DNA of 36,839 nucleotides from a virus. Position 1 is the stretch's first letter, and every line of letters begins with the position of its first letter. Below, in pieces: positions 7,555-14,807 of this stretch. The stretch lies in the IMG/VR virus record IMGVR_UViG_3300043409_000737, positions 1 through 36,839 of that record; one strand, given 5' to 3'. The translations under genes were made by a program, and so were the position numbers. Under the pieces are notes generated by a model. It did no database searches. It saw nothing but the letters and a program-made list of their open reading frames with translations, and had not been told where the DNA came from.

Positions 7555-8024
7555 GTGAACCAGTTATGTATTCAGAAGAGCAGTTAATGGCTCGTTTAAA
7601 ATTCTTCATCGGTATCTGTCTATCATTTACCCTTGTTGGAATTGTTTTCGTAGTTCTCTACTCTATCATCTTTGTTACTCAGCCATTGAACGCTATCAGT
7701 CCTATTGACCAGAAGTTCTTTGAGTTGATCATCCCTATCGCTACATTCTTGACTGGTACTCTATCTGGTATTATGTTGGCAGGTGGAGATAAAGATGCAC
7801 AAAAAGCTGCACTGGCTGCAGCAAACAAAGGTTGGGACAAACCACCAACTCCACCTGCTCAATCTTTTAGCCAAACAACTACAACAACTATGGGTGGAAT
7901 GCCAAGACCAGCGATGGGCATGGGCATGGGTATGGCTCCATCAGTATCGCCACTAGCAAATGCAACTACAATGCCAGTGTATGAATCTGGTGATCCAACA
8001 TTCAGGAACAGTAGAAATGACTAA
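7551..8024 (+). CDS. Two-helix membrane protein with Met/Gly-rich tail
   Basis: A 157-residue protein with two membrane helices (about 15-40 and 55-75) separated by a short loop, then a cytoplasmic tail of Thr, Pro and repeated GMGMGM. AGGAG seven bases before the ATG at 7551 decides this start over the ATG at 7545. Similar two-helix proteins occur in marine T4-like phages without known function; holin-like activity is possible but not shown. Overlaps both neighbours by a few bases. Confidence 0.75.
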   Translation: MSEPVMYSEEQLMARLKFFIGICLSFTLVGIVFVVLYSIIFVTQPLNAISPIDQKFFELIIPIATFLTGTLSGIMLAGGDKDAQKAALAAANKGWDKPPTPPAQSFSQTTTTTMGGMPRPAMGMGMGMAPSVSPLANATTMPVYESGDPTFRNSRND

Positions 8025-8283
8025 TTCTCCTAACGAAGATTGGATGAATAGAAAATGGCGTCCAGCCATGGGTTGGACATACATGGTTATATGTATAACA
8101 GATTTTATTATATTTCCAATCATGTGGAGTCTGTTACAAAATAGTGCTGGACAGTCAATCACTCAGTGGAAACCACTAACACTTGAGGGTGCTGGTTTGT
8201 TTCATATGGCTATGGGTGCTATTCTCGGTATTGCTGCTTGGTCTCGTGGTCAAGAAAAGATTGCTAATGTAAAGGATGCATAA
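8017..8283 (+). CDS. Holin-like protein (GTA-type three-helix layout)
   Basis: An 88-residue protein with the layout WRPAMGWTYMVICITDFI... then LTLEGAGLFHMAMGAILGIAAWSRGQEKI. An N-terminal W-RP-x2-GW before the first helix and a C-terminal G-x-W/R-x2-EK after the last resemble the 3TM holin family of gene transfer agents and phages. Such proteins permeabilise the inner membrane to release endolysin. The only recognisable endolysin (GH19) is far away at 34 kb. The ATG follows AGGAACAG at suitable spacing and overlaps the previous gene by 8 bases. Confidence 0.65.
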   Translation: MTNSPNEDWMNRKWRPAMGWTYMVICITDFIIFPIMWSLLQNSAGQSITQWKPLTLEGAGLFHMAMGAILGIAAWSRGQEKIANVKDA

Positions 8284-8708
8284 TGTATCAATATAAATGT
8301 AAGATTATTAAAGTTCTTGATGGTGATACAGTTGACATCGATTTAGATCTAGGTTTCAAAATCATTCTTGCCAATCAAAGAGTTCGTATGGCTGGAGTTG
8401 ATACTCCAGAATCAAGAACTACTATTGCAGAAGAAAAGGTTCGTGGTCTACTCTCTAAAAAGAAATTAGCAGAGAAATTGCCTATTGGATCATGGCAGAT
8501 TATTGAAACGCAAAAACCTGACAGCAACGATGATAAGTTTGGTAGAATCCTTGGTGTCTTTGTTCTTGAAGATGGTACTCGTGTCAATGATTGGTTAATT
8601 CAAAACAATTACGCAGTGCCATACAAAGGTGAAAACAAAGACTTGACACAAGCAGAACATCAGGCTAATAAGAAGATTCTCATCGAACGAGGTGAGTTGA
8701 AGGGATAA
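8283..8708 (+). CDS. Thermonuclease-family (SNase-like) nuclease
   Basis: A 141-residue protein matching the staphylococcal nuclease fold: V-x-DGDTVDIDLDLGF (Asp metal ligands), VRMAGVDTPESR (catalytic Arg region), KFGRILGVFVLEDG (second Arg) and a helix with LIQNNYAVPY. It lacks a signal peptide, so it acts inside the cell or in virions, cutting DNA or RNA. The start overlaps the previous stop (TAATG). It is the last gene before a strong terminator and so closes the first operon. Confidence 0.88.
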   Translation: MYQYKCKIIKVLDGDTVDIDLDLGFKIILANQRVRMAGVDTPESRTTIAEEKVRGLLSKKKLAEKLPIGSWQIIETQKPDSNDDKFGRILGVFVLEDGTRVNDWLIQNNYAVPYKGENKDLTQAEHQANKKILIERGELKG

Positions 8709-8729
8709 CCCCACGACCTGTAGGGTTAT
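8705..8729 (+). repeat. Hairpin just after the nuclease stop
   Basis: A 7-bp perfect inverted repeat (ATAACCC 8705-8711 with GGGTTAT 8723-8729) starts in the stop codon region. It has no T run, so it may protect the mRNA 3' end or help the terminator that follows 13 bases later. Confidence 0.5.
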
Positions 8730-8741
8730 TACCTCTCCCAG

Positions 8742-8767
8742 ACCCCTGTAGATGCAGGGGTTTTTTA
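8742..8767 (+). terminator. Rho-independent terminator closing the curli/cyclase operon
   Basis: CCCCTG (8743-8748) pairs with CAGGGG (8755-8760) across a 6-base loop, followed directly by six T. It separates the envelope cassette from the promoter at 8782. Confidence 0.9.
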
Positions 8768-8781
8768 TTTGCAGAAAGTGC

Positions 8782-8810
8782 TTGTCTTTAAATGCAATTT
8801 ACTGTATAAT
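8782..8810 (+). promoter_or_regulatory. Sigma70-type promoter giving a leaderless mRNA
   Basis: TTGTCT (8782-8787), 17-base spacer, TATAAT (8805-8810). The predicted start, seven bases after the -10 box, is exactly the A of the ATG at 8817. Confidence 0.85.
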
Positions 8811-8816
8811 AAGTGT

Positions 8817-9089
8817 ATGAAAAATGAAAATACAATTAAAAAGTTAGGTGCTCTTAGTGGTTGGTTAGGAATGGTACTGATTCATGGTGCTACTCTCCCA
8901 ACGACTCTTGGAGTGATTTTAGGTTATTCAAATACGGTTCCACCAGTAAGCATGGTGATTCTTGTTTGGTCTGGTTTGATGTTGTTCTTGTTTAGAGCAA
9001 TCGTGCAAAAAGATACGCTGTATATCGTATCAAATGCAGTCGGTTTCTTCTTCAACAGCATCTTGTTGGCTTTGATAGTTTTTAAATAA
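8817..9089 (+). CDS. PQ-loop/SemiSWEET-like three-helix membrane protein
   Basis: A 90-residue protein with three predicted membrane helices (about 11-31, 40-57, 66-88). The order GWLG...LPTTLGVI, then VSMVILVWSGLMLFLFRAIVQ, then D-x-LYIVSNAVGF with a long final helix, follows the SemiSWEET sugar-transporter pattern; the usual PQ is LPT here (Pro kept, Gln lost) and the third helix keeps the N-A/V pair. Such units dimerise into transport channels. Substrate is unknown. Its mRNA should be leaderless. Confidence 0.65.
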   Translation: MKNENTIKKLGALSGWLGMVLIHGATLPTTLGVILGYSNTVPPVSMVILVWSGLMLFLFRAIVQKDTLYIVSNAVGFFFNSILLALIVFK

Positions 9090-9098
9090 GGATTGATT

Positions 9099-9308
9099 AT
9101 GAAATATCGTGTGATTGTGAATGGTGTATCTTTTTATACTACAGGTGCATCCATTAAGCGTGGAGTCGGTGATTTTGTTGGTGTGAATACAGTGGTTCGT
9201 CAGTTGTTTGAAGATATGCATAACGCAATTGGTATTGCTTCAACGATGCATGTTTATGACCACAAGATGAATCGTGTTTCTTATGATGTACAAATTTCAA
9301 AGGTATAA
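9099..9308 (+). CDS. Small conserved phage protein
   Basis: A 69-residue soluble alpha/beta protein with TAAGGA nine bases before the ATG. No motif is recognisable; the sequence is basic-aromatic at the N-terminus and ends in a strand. It lies in a row of small early genes downstream of the leaderless promoter. Confidence 0.75.
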   Translation: MKYRVIVNGVSFYTTGASIKRGVGDFVGVNTVVRQLFEDMHNAIGIASTMHVYDHKMNRVSYDVQISKV

Positions 9309-9311
9309 ATT

Positions 9312-9491
9312 ATGAGCAAAATGGGTGAAATAGCATTACAAATTGATGAGTTGGTTGAGCAGGGTATGTCTGCTAAATTCATCTCTGTTACACTTGGTGT
9401 TCCATTGGAATGGGCACAAAATGCAATGTATGATCGTGAGTTGTTGGAACTTGAGAAGCAAAATGTTATGATGTCTTATGGAGATGAATAA
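9312..9491 (+). CDS. Small conserved phage protein, helix-turn-helix-like
   Basis: A 59-residue helical protein. The pattern I-D-E-L-V-E-Q-G followed by A-K-F-I-S-V-T-L-G-V-P-L-E-W-A resembles a helix-turn-helix of the kind found in small phage regulators and may bind DNA (inference). The stop overlaps the next start (TAATG). Confidence 0.7.
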   Translation: MSKMGEIALQIDELVEQGMSAKFISVTLGVPLEWAQNAMYDRELLELEKQNVMMSYGDE

Positions 9492-9718
9492 TGCGAAGAG
9501 GTGATTACAACGGCAAGTCTTACGAAACTGAACATGGTTCATTCTTTGATCGTGGTTCAGCTGATTCTTACTACAATCGTCCTCGTGACCCACATCGTGG
9601 TGGAGTCGGTGGTGGTTCTGGTCTAAGAGTCGAAGCAGATAGTGAAGCAGAATTTGAAGCATACCATGCTGGTTACGATTACAATGAGCAGTATGGTGAT
9701 AAAAAGAGTTGGGATTAA
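9491..9718 (+). CDS. Conserved small phage protein (FDRGSADSYY signature)
   Basis: A 75-residue hydrophilic protein with NGKSYETEHGSFFDRGSADS followed by YY, then a Gly-rich linker and an EAYHAGYDYNEQYGD ending. These two blocks are widespread in phages of enterobacteria and of aquatic bacteria, usually annotated only as hypothetical. The A-Y-x-AGY-x2-NE part resembles the core of ribosome modulation factor-like proteins, a possible link to ribosomes that is not proven. Confidence 0.75.
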   Translation: MRRGDYNGKSYETEHGSFFDRGSADSYYNRPRDPHRGGVGGGSGLRVEADSEAEFEAYHAGYDYNEQYGDKKSWD

Positions 9719-9748
9719 AACCCCACAAGTCTTACTGGAGGAATATCC

Positions 9749-9808
9749 GTGGCAGACTTTAAACAGCCAAAACAGCAGTCTACATCTACAGGTCGTTGCG
9801 TCCTTTGA
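9749..9808 (+). CDS. Possible 19-residue peptide
   Basis: GTG at 9749 follows GGAGG by seven bases, a very strong ribosome binding site, and encodes 19 residues (MADFKQPKQQ...GRCVL) before a TGA. Without homologues this may be a leader peptide or chance. Its stop codon overlaps the first of two hairpins described next. Confidence 0.35.
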   Translation: MADFKQPKQQSTSTGRCVL

Positions 9809-9885
9809 CTGAGAGACTATAAAGAAAGAGTCATAAACTGATGCGGTCTATTTTTGCTGGTTACAGACTATAAAGAAAAACCAGC
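9806..9885 (+). repeat. Two hairpins carrying the same 13-base loop motif
   Basis: GACTATAAAGAAA occurs at 9815-9827 and 9866-9878. In the first copy it lies between TGACT (9806-9810) and AGTCA (9829-9833); in the second between GCTGGTT (9856-9862) and AACCAGC (9879-9885). The stems differ in sequence but both pair, so the loop is the conserved part. This may be an RNA-binding or regulatory element before the MazG-like gene. Confidence 0.6.
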
Positions 9886-9906
9886 ACTAATTTTGAAAAG
9901 GTGATT

Positions 9907-10206
9907 ATGAATAAATTTGTAGTGAATAGAATGAAGACGGCACGACAGGAAGAAATTATGCTTATATGTCAAGAAGAGTGTGCTGAAGTTGCGCAAGCGA
10001 TAAGTAAGGTGTTCCGATTCGGAGTTGATGGTGAGCACAATGGTGCAACCAATCGTGAAAGACTCGAAGAAGAAATTGGTGACTTGCTTTGCATGATTGA
10101 GATGCTAACTGAAGAAGAAATTATTGATGCTTCAGTAGTTGCAAAGGCTGCACAAGCCAAGCGAGCAAAGTTAGCCAAGTGGTCGAACATTAAGGAAATG
10201 GTATGA
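9907..10206 (+). CDS. MazG-like nucleotide pyrophosphohydrolase
   Basis: A 99-residue all-helical protein with the MazG/DUF550 pattern: QEECAEVAQAISKVFRFG (E-E-x2-E metal site) and, after a short loop, ERLEEEIGDLLCMIEML (E-x2-D). Such phage enzymes hydrolyse NTPs, dNTPs or alarmones to adjust nucleotide pools. AAAAGG precedes the ATG at 9907; GTG 9901 is in frame but less well placed. The stop overlaps the next start. Confidence 0.85.
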   Translation: MNKFVVNRMKTARQEEIMLICQEECAEVAQAISKVFRFGVDGEHNGATNRERLEEEIGDLLCMIEMLTEEEIIDASVVAKAAQAKRAKLAKWSNIKEMV

Positions 10207-10424
10207 TTCAAATAGAACACCTAACTGAGTATCAAGTGGAGATGCTAGACCATATGTGGTCTTTGGATTCATTGGAAGAATACGAAGAATGGTATGATCT
10301 ATTAGATGAGGAAGACCAGCAACTTGCAGATACATTGCAACAAATGATTATTCTCGCAGAGATGGATAATGTAATGGGTAATTGCAATGATGCAAAAGAA
10401 GCATTAAAGAAATTTGCCTTGTAA
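10203..10424 (+). CDS. Small acidic phage protein
   Basis: A 73-residue, strongly acidic helical protein, rich in Asp, Glu, Leu and Tyr (EEYEEWYDLLDEEDQQLAD), the composition of a DNA-mimic or protein-interaction partner. Family not recognised. Its final codons (Phe-Ala-Leu-stop) contain the -35 box TTGCCT of the next promoter. Confidence 0.75.
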   Translation: MIQIEHLTEYQVEMLDHMWSLDSLEEYEEWYDLLDEEDQQLADTLQQMIILAEMDNVMGNCNDAKEALKKFAL

Positions 10425-10442
10425 GGAAAGATCGTGTATAAT
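10414..10442 (+). promoter_or_regulatory. Promoter giving a leaderless mRNA
   Basis: TTGCCT (10414-10419) inside the end of the preceding gene, 17-base spacer, TATAAT (10437-10442). The predicted transcription start is the A of the ATG at 10449. Confidence 0.8.
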
Positions 10443-10448
10443 AGACAA

Positions 10449-10577
10449 ATGAAACCTAGAGATCCAATAGCAAAGGATTTACGCACTCCCAAATACCGCA
10501 TGCGAGTAGTTGAGAGTAAGGTTCAGTACATTCGTCAACCTAAACACAGAAAGGCAGATCATGGACTTGGAGTATGA
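10449..10577 (+). CDS. Small basic phage protein, leaderless
   Basis: A 42-residue, very basic protein (MKPRDPIAKDLRTPKYRMR...) resembling short uncharacterised phage proteins that begin MKPRNPIA and are rich in Lys/Arg. It starts exactly at the predicted transcription start and has no ribosome binding site. It overlaps the next gene by 17 bases. Confidence 0.7.
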   Translation: MKPRDPIAKDLRTPKYRMRVVESKVQYIRQPKHRKADHGLGV

Positions 10578-10815
10578 AATTCACCGAGAAGGTTTAACGA
10601 GGACAATTAAAATCAAAGAACATAATGTGGGAACATCTTATGTAACAGTGGAATTCACAGTTAAGAATAAATTGGTCGATCAAAACGGCAAAGTTATTAT
10701 TGATGGTGGGCATACTTGTTTCTTTGATCCAAAAGAATTCACAGAGTTCTTCACACCAATTATTAATGAATTAAAAGCGAGATTAGATAATGCAGACAGT
10801 ATTCAAAACGGATAA
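10561..10815 (+). CDS. Hypothetical phage protein
   Basis: An 84-residue soluble alpha/beta protein, ATG after AGAAAGG. A central beta-rich part (TSYVTVEFTVKNKLV, then DGGHTCFFDPKEF) is followed by a C-terminal helix. No family recognised. It overlaps the WYL_2 gene by 26 bases. Confidence 0.7.
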   Translation: MDLEYEIHREGLTRTIKIKEHNVGTSYVTVEFTVKNKLVDQNGKVIIDGGHTCFFDPKEFTEFFTPIINELKARLDNADSIQNG

Positions 10816-11086
10816 AGAATTCGAGGAATTTAAAACATGGACTCTAGGGATTCTACATGACAACAACATCAAAGATTTGTGTGTTACTTTTACCAAAAAA
10901 GATGGTACAGCTAGAGATATGCGATGTACTCTCTGTGAAGGACGAATTCCAGCAGACAAGCATCCAAAAAACGAAGGGTCAAGTACCAAGGATTCTGGTT
11001 CCGCAGTCCGAGTATTTGATACAGAAAAGCAAGAATGGAGATCCTTTCGATGGGACTCCGTAACTAAAGTGAGTTTTGATCTATGA
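10790..11086 (+). CDS. WYL_2 (Sm-like SH3 beta-barrel) protein
   Basis: A 98-residue protein with the family pattern V-T-F-TKKDGTARDMRCTL, a middle linker with IPADKHPKN, then VRVFDTEKQEWRSFRWDSV. This Sm-like barrel is frequent in T4-like phages and is thought to bind RNA or ligands; the exact role is unknown. ATGA overlap with the next gene. Confidence 0.8.
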   Translation: MQTVFKTDKEFEEFKTWTLGILHDNNIKDLCVTFTKKDGTARDMRCTLCEGRIPADKHPKNEGSSTKDSGSAVRVFDTEKQEWRSFRWDSVTKVSFDL

Positions 11087-11274
11087 AAATTTTATTCGTA
11101 TTAATAGTAATATTGGTGTTGCTAGTTATATTTCCAATAGCAACAATTTGGTCTTTAAATACATTATTCCCTGCATTGGCAATTCCAGTCACACTTGAAA
11201 CATGGATGGCTACAGTCATTCTTGGTGGTGTAGTTGGTGGAACTAATGGAGTATCATTTGGAGGTAAGAAATGA
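11083..11274 (+). CDS. Small two-helix membrane protein
   Basis: A 63-residue protein with an N-terminal Ile/Leu/Val helix (about 3-25) and a second Gly-rich helix (about 42-58) ending GGKK. The pattern LNTLFPALAIPVTLETWMA between the helices recurs in small membrane proteins of many phages of unknown function. Overlaps both neighbours by ATGA. Confidence 0.75.
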   Translation: MKILFVLIVILVLLVIFPIATIWSLNTLFPALAIPVTLETWMATVILGGVVGGTNGVSFGGKK

Positions 11275-11525
11275 ACTACGCATTAACACCTGAACAGAAG
11301 AAAACTTTACAAGATGCTATTCAAGAGATTAGCAACTCAATGATTCGTACTGAAGCAGAACGAGATCTAATTCGAGAGATCGTTAAAGACCAGTCTGATA
11401 CATTGCAAATTCCTAAGAAAGTTATTTCCAAGATTGCAAAGACATATCATAAGCAGAATCTTGCACAAGAAGTTGCAGACCACGAGGACTTCGTGGAACT
11501 ATACGAGAAAATTACTTCAAAATAG
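11271..11525 (+). CDS. dsbA: DsbA-like double-stranded DNA-binding protein
   Basis: An 84-residue helical protein. The C-terminal half (KKVISKIAKTYHKQNLAQEV, then FVELYEKITSK) aligns well with T4 DsbA, which ends HKDNRD...VVELYDTVFSK. T4 DsbA binds dsDNA at late promoters and enhances their use. It sits just upstream of a strong promoter and ends before it. Assignment is from residue pattern and length only. Confidence 0.8.
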   Translation: MNYALTPEQKKTLQDAIQEISNSMIRTEAERDLIREIVKDQSDTLQIPKKVISKIAKTYHKQNLAQEVADHEDFVELYEKITSK

Positions 11526-11528
11526 TGC

Positions 11529-11557
11529 TTGTCTTTAATTGCGAATTGTAGTATAAT
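11529..11557 (+). promoter_or_regulatory. Sigma70-type promoter
   Basis: TTGTCT (11529-11534), 17-base spacer with TTAATTGCGAATT, TATAAT (11552-11557). Start near 11564, about 23 bases before the ATG at 11587, with TGGAGG in the leader. Confidence 0.85.
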
Positions 11558-11586
11558 AGATATTATATTATGGAGGTTACAAACCT

Positions 11587-12699
11587 ATGGCTGTGAATAC
11601 TGCAAAGCGTCGTGCAAAGAATAATGCAATTCTGTTGTCACAAAAGAAATTCGAACCAACACTCGACCAACTGGACTTTACGACCAGTCTGAGTCGAGCG
11701 TTGACATACTACTCTGTCAACACTGGTGCAAAAGAACAGAAGATGTTTGCGATTGATTTCTTTCTAAAGAAAGAACCAAAGATTGCTAAACAACTCAAGA
11801 AACTCCCCGACTACAAATTTACCACATTTGGTTCACTATGTCGTCTCATGTCAAATGAGCAGACAGACTTGAAGCAACTGAGTAATGTCAGTCCATTCTA
11901 CACTAACACATTGAAAGTGTTGTTAGAGGATGCAAAGAAAATTGTTGAACAGATTGAAGTCGAAAAACTACCTACTAATGTCATTTCCATTCAACAGCGA
12001 ATGGAAGAGAAAGCACATGACCTTGCTGCAGAAATAGATGGAGCAATAGATGAGTTTACCCAAACGAAGAGTTCTAACTTCTCGACAAAGAATTATCTAC
12101 TATCAAACGAAGTGGCAGCACCAATTGCAAAGCGAATTGGAGAGTTCTATGTTGAACAGTTGGAAGAGATTCGTGAAGCCATCCAAGGTGACGATGACCA
12201 ACTTACCGAAGGATACTCGCATTTTACAAAACGAGAGCTAAAGAAGTTTGCTGAGTTCTTGGAAGGTATTATTACTGATTGCAGTCAGCAAGTACAGACT
12301 GCCAAAGCGAATCGTGCCCCACGAAAGCGTAAAGCACAACCACCAAGTAAAGTGGTTGCCAAGATGAAGTACATGAAAGAATTTACTGACTTGAATCTTA
12401 AGTCAATCAAACCAGAGACGATTGTTGGATCGTCTGAAGTATGGGTATACAACACCAAGTATCGTAAGGTAACTGTTTATAAAGCAATCAATGATGTGCT
12501 CACAGTTAAGGGTACTACAATTATCGGATTCGATGTTAAAGAATCCAAAACACAGATGTTGCGCAAGCCAGATGTATTCTTTAAGGGATTAGTACTGGGT
12601 AAGCGACCATTGAATGGTGCAATGAAACCATTAACCACTACGGTAACTGTACCGAATGGTCGTGTCAATGAAGAATGTATTTTGCTGGGAGCATTTTAA
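11587..12699 (+). CDS. Conserved T4-like phage protein of unknown function (370 aa)
   Basis: A soluble, mostly helical protein with basic N-terminus (TAKRRAKNN), a central coiled-coil-like stretch (about 110-215), a Lys/Arg-Pro linker (about 240-260, PRKRKAQPP) and a C-terminal beta-rich domain (VWVYNTKYRKVTVYKA onwards). It is directly followed by the RNase H gene and expressed from its own strong promoter, so a role in replication or nucleic-acid handling is likely (inference). No named family. Confidence 0.8.
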   Translation: MAVNTAKRRAKNNAILLSQKKFEPTLDQLDFTTSLSRALTYYSVNTGAKEQKMFAIDFFLKKEPKIAKQLKKLPDYKFTTFGSLCRLMSNEQTDLKQLSNVSPFYTNTLKVLLEDAKKIVEQIEVEKLPTNVISIQQRMEEKAHDLAAEIDGAIDEFTQTKSSNFSTKNYLLSNEVAAPIAKRIGEFYVEQLEEIREAIQGDDDQLTEGYSHFTKRELKKFAEFLEGIITDCSQQVQTAKANRAPRKRKAQPPSKVVAKMKYMKEFTDLNLKSIKPETIVGSSEVWVYNTKYRKVTVYKAINDVLTVKGTTIIGFDVKESKTQMLRKPDVFFKGLVLGKRPLNGAMKPLTTTVTVPNGRVNEECILLGAF

Positions 12700-12700
12700 T

Positions 12701-13594
12701 ATGATATTAGTTGATTATAGTCAGGTGGCACTTGCAGCCATCCTTACTTTCCAGCGTGAGTTGAAGGGTAGTGAAGCAGAGGTAAAGAATCTTATTCGTC
12801 ATGTGACTCTGTCTACTCTCAAGTCATACAAGAAGAAGTATGGTAAAGATTATGGAGAGTTAGTCATCTGTTGCGATGGTCGTAAGTACTGGCGTAAGGA
12901 ATACTTTGAGTTCTATAAAGGTATGCGTAAGAGCAATCGAGATAAATCAGATCTGGATTGGAAGTTGATCTTTGATACACTATCAGAGATGCGTACTGAC
13001 ATTGCCACACACTTTCCTTATCGTGTATTGCATGTGGATCGTGCAGAAGCCGATGACATTATTGCAGTACTGGTAAAGTATATGCAAGAGAATCTTCTAA
13101 TCCAACAAGGATTGGTTGAAGAGCCACAGAAGGTATTGATTCTGTCCTCTGACAAAGACTTCAAGCAGTTGCAGTTGTTCAACAATGTGAAGCAGTGGTC
13201 TCCGATGCAGAAGAAATACATTACTGCAACTCAGAAAGAAATCATTGAGCATAAGATTGAGCATATCGTTAAGGGTGATACAGGTGACGGAGTTCCAAAC
13301 ATCCTGAGTAAAGACGATGTATTCATGAAGGGTGAACGACAAAAGCCAATGAGTGCTAAACGACTGCAAGAGTTCTTTGAGAATGGATTCATTGCGTGTA
13401 AAACTGATGAAGAACGACGCAATTGGCAACGCAATAGTGTACTGGTTGATTTCGATCATATTCCGCCTGATGTTTCAGAAGACATTATCAAAGCATACAT
13501 AAATACACAACCGAGTGGTGATAAGATGACTATCATGAATTATTTGATTGAACATCGTTGCCGTTTACTATTAGACGAACTAGAGGATTTTTAA
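12701..13594 (+). CDS. rnh: T4-type RNase H, 5'-3' exonuclease (FEN family)
   Basis: A 297-residue FEN/5' nuclease. Visible acidic metal ligands are Asp5 (LVDYS), Asp59 (CCDGRKYWR), Glu116, Asp118 and Asp119 (AEADD), Asp151 and Asp153 (SSDKDFKQL), and Asp193 and Asp196 (KGDTGDGVPN, start of the helix-hairpin region). In T4 this enzyme removes RNA primers and flaps during lagging-strand synthesis. The start codon follows the previous stop by one base, and its stop overlaps the next ATG. Confidence 0.93.
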   Translation: MILVDYSQVALAAILTFQRELKGSEAEVKNLIRHVTLSTLKSYKKKYGKDYGELVICCDGRKYWRKEYFEFYKGMRKSNRDKSDLDWKLIFDTLSEMRTDIATHFPYRVLHVDRAEADDIIAVLVKYMQENLLIQQGLVEEPQKVLILSSDKDFKQLQLFNNVKQWSPMQKKYITATQKEIIEHKIEHIVKGDTGDGVPNILSKDDVFMKGERQKPMSAKRLQEFFENGFIACKTDEERRNWQRNSVLVDFDHIPPDVSEDIIKAYINTQPSGDKMTIMNYLIEHRCRLLLDELEDF

Positions 13595-14025
13595 TGAAAC
13601 AATATGTGACCGAAATGCTTAAAGAGATCAATGACGATCCAAAGACACTTGAGAAGCACAAGAATGAATTTCTGCTAAAGGTATTGTTTGCTCACAACTT
13701 CTTGCCATCGCACAAGATGCTATTACCTGAAGGTGAGCCACCATTTAAACCTGCTGATCAACCAGTTGGAATGTGCGACACAAACTTATTTCTTGAAGCA
13801 AAGAAAATGTATGTGTTTATCCGTCAGGATTTGAAGCCAGTTAAACGAGAAGGATTGTTTATTGGTCTGTTGGAAGGTATCCATCCTACTGAAGCTGCAA
13901 TTCTTATTGCAGTTAAAGATCAGAAGTTGCAGAAACTGTATCCAAAGATTACATGGAAACTTGTATCAGATGCAGGTATCATTCCTGCAATTGCTCAATG
14001 GAAAGAAAAGACTGCAACAAAATAA
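13594..14025 (+). CDS. Conserved T4-like phage protein (DUF6433-like)
   Basis: A 143-residue helical protein: YVTEMLKEINDDP, F-L-L-K-V-L-F-A-H-N-F, LPEGEPPFKP and LFIGLLEGIHPTEA. The last segment and the PEG-PPF motif recur in the homologous position next to RNase H in marine T4-like phages, where the family is uncharacterised (I believe DUF6433). Position suggests a replication accessory protein. Confidence 0.75.
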   Translation: MKQYVTEMLKEINDDPKTLEKHKNEFLLKVLFAHNFLPSHKMLLPEGEPPFKPADQPVGMCDTNLFLEAKKMYVFIRQDLKPVKREGLFIGLLEGIHPTEAAILIAVKDQKLQKLYPKITWKLVSDAGIIPAIAQWKEKTATK

Positions 14026-14028
14026 CGC

Positions 14029-14057
14029 TTGACATGCAAGACTGTTTGTAGTATAAT
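14029..14057 (+). promoter_or_regulatory. Consensus sigma70 promoter
   Basis: Perfect TTGACA (14029-14034), 17-base spacer, perfect TATAAT (14052-14057). Transcription start near 14064, before the ATG at 14093 with GGAG in the leader. Confidence 0.92.
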
Positions 14058-14092
14058 TATATTAACTGAACACATTATGAATGGAGTGACTT

Positions 14093-14806
14093 ATGCCTAA
14101 TTGGTGTTATAACAGTGCAACATTGCACCACGATAGTAAAGAAGTAATTGATGGTCTTGAGCAAGAACTTTTAAAGGAAGATGCTCAACCATTTAACTAT
14201 TTACGACCAAGTCCTACTGGTGAGTGGGACTATGGTTGGTCTTGTGAGAATTGGGGTTGTAAGTGGGATGTTTCCATGATGGATTGGGAACGAGATGGTG
14301 ATAACACCATCCTCATGCACTTTGATTCTGCTTGGTCTCCTCCAATTGCTTTGTATGAACACTTAGAGACAGAAGGTTGGTCTGTTCGTGCATTGTATCA
14401 TGAACCTGGAATGGGATTTGCAGGTCGTTTCGAAGATGGCTTTAACGAAGACTTTGAAATGGATTGGACAGATCGTGCTTCGATTGAAGAATTACCTGAG
14501 GACATTCTTGACTTTACCAATGCTATTGAAGAGTTAGAACGATACGAAGAGGAAGAGTTCGAACAAGAACTCAATGCCTTGGAACGAACAGACTGGTATG
14601 GTGTTGCAACTAATCCAGACAAAGTTGGTCGCTATGAAGTAACAACTACGCAGTATGAGCATCCACAGTATTGTAATTGGGATGGTACGACTTGGAGTCG
14701 TTGGGATGGTGACGAAGTTGAAGTGGTTAAGTGGCGAGGTCTCATTGAAGAACATTGGGATGCAGCTGCAGCATTAGATAAAATCATCGAGGATTCAAAG
14801 GCATAA
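14093..14806 (+). CDS. Api92-like ferredoxin-fold protein (DUF1281-type)
   Basis: A 237-residue acidic protein starting MPNWCYNSATLHHD with the later block SAWSPPIALYEHLETEGWSV...YHEPGMGFAGRFEDG. MPNWC-x-N, then W-x-PP-x-A-LYE, GWSV and E-x-GMGFAG are hallmarks of the Api92-like family seen in many phages and plasmids. Role unknown. The C-terminal part is Glu-rich and Trp-rich. Confidence 0.85.
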   Translation: MPNWCYNSATLHHDSKEVIDGLEQELLKEDAQPFNYLRPSPTGEWDYGWSCENWGCKWDVSMMDWERDGDNTILMHFDSAWSPPIALYEHLETEGWSVRALYHEPGMGFAGRFEDGFNEDFEMDWTDRASIEELPEDILDFTNAIEELERYEEEEFEQELNALERTDWYGVATNPDKVGRYEVTTTQYEHPQYCNWDGTTWSRWDGDEVEVVKWRGLIEEHWDAAAALDKIIEDSKA

Positions 14807-14807
14807 T

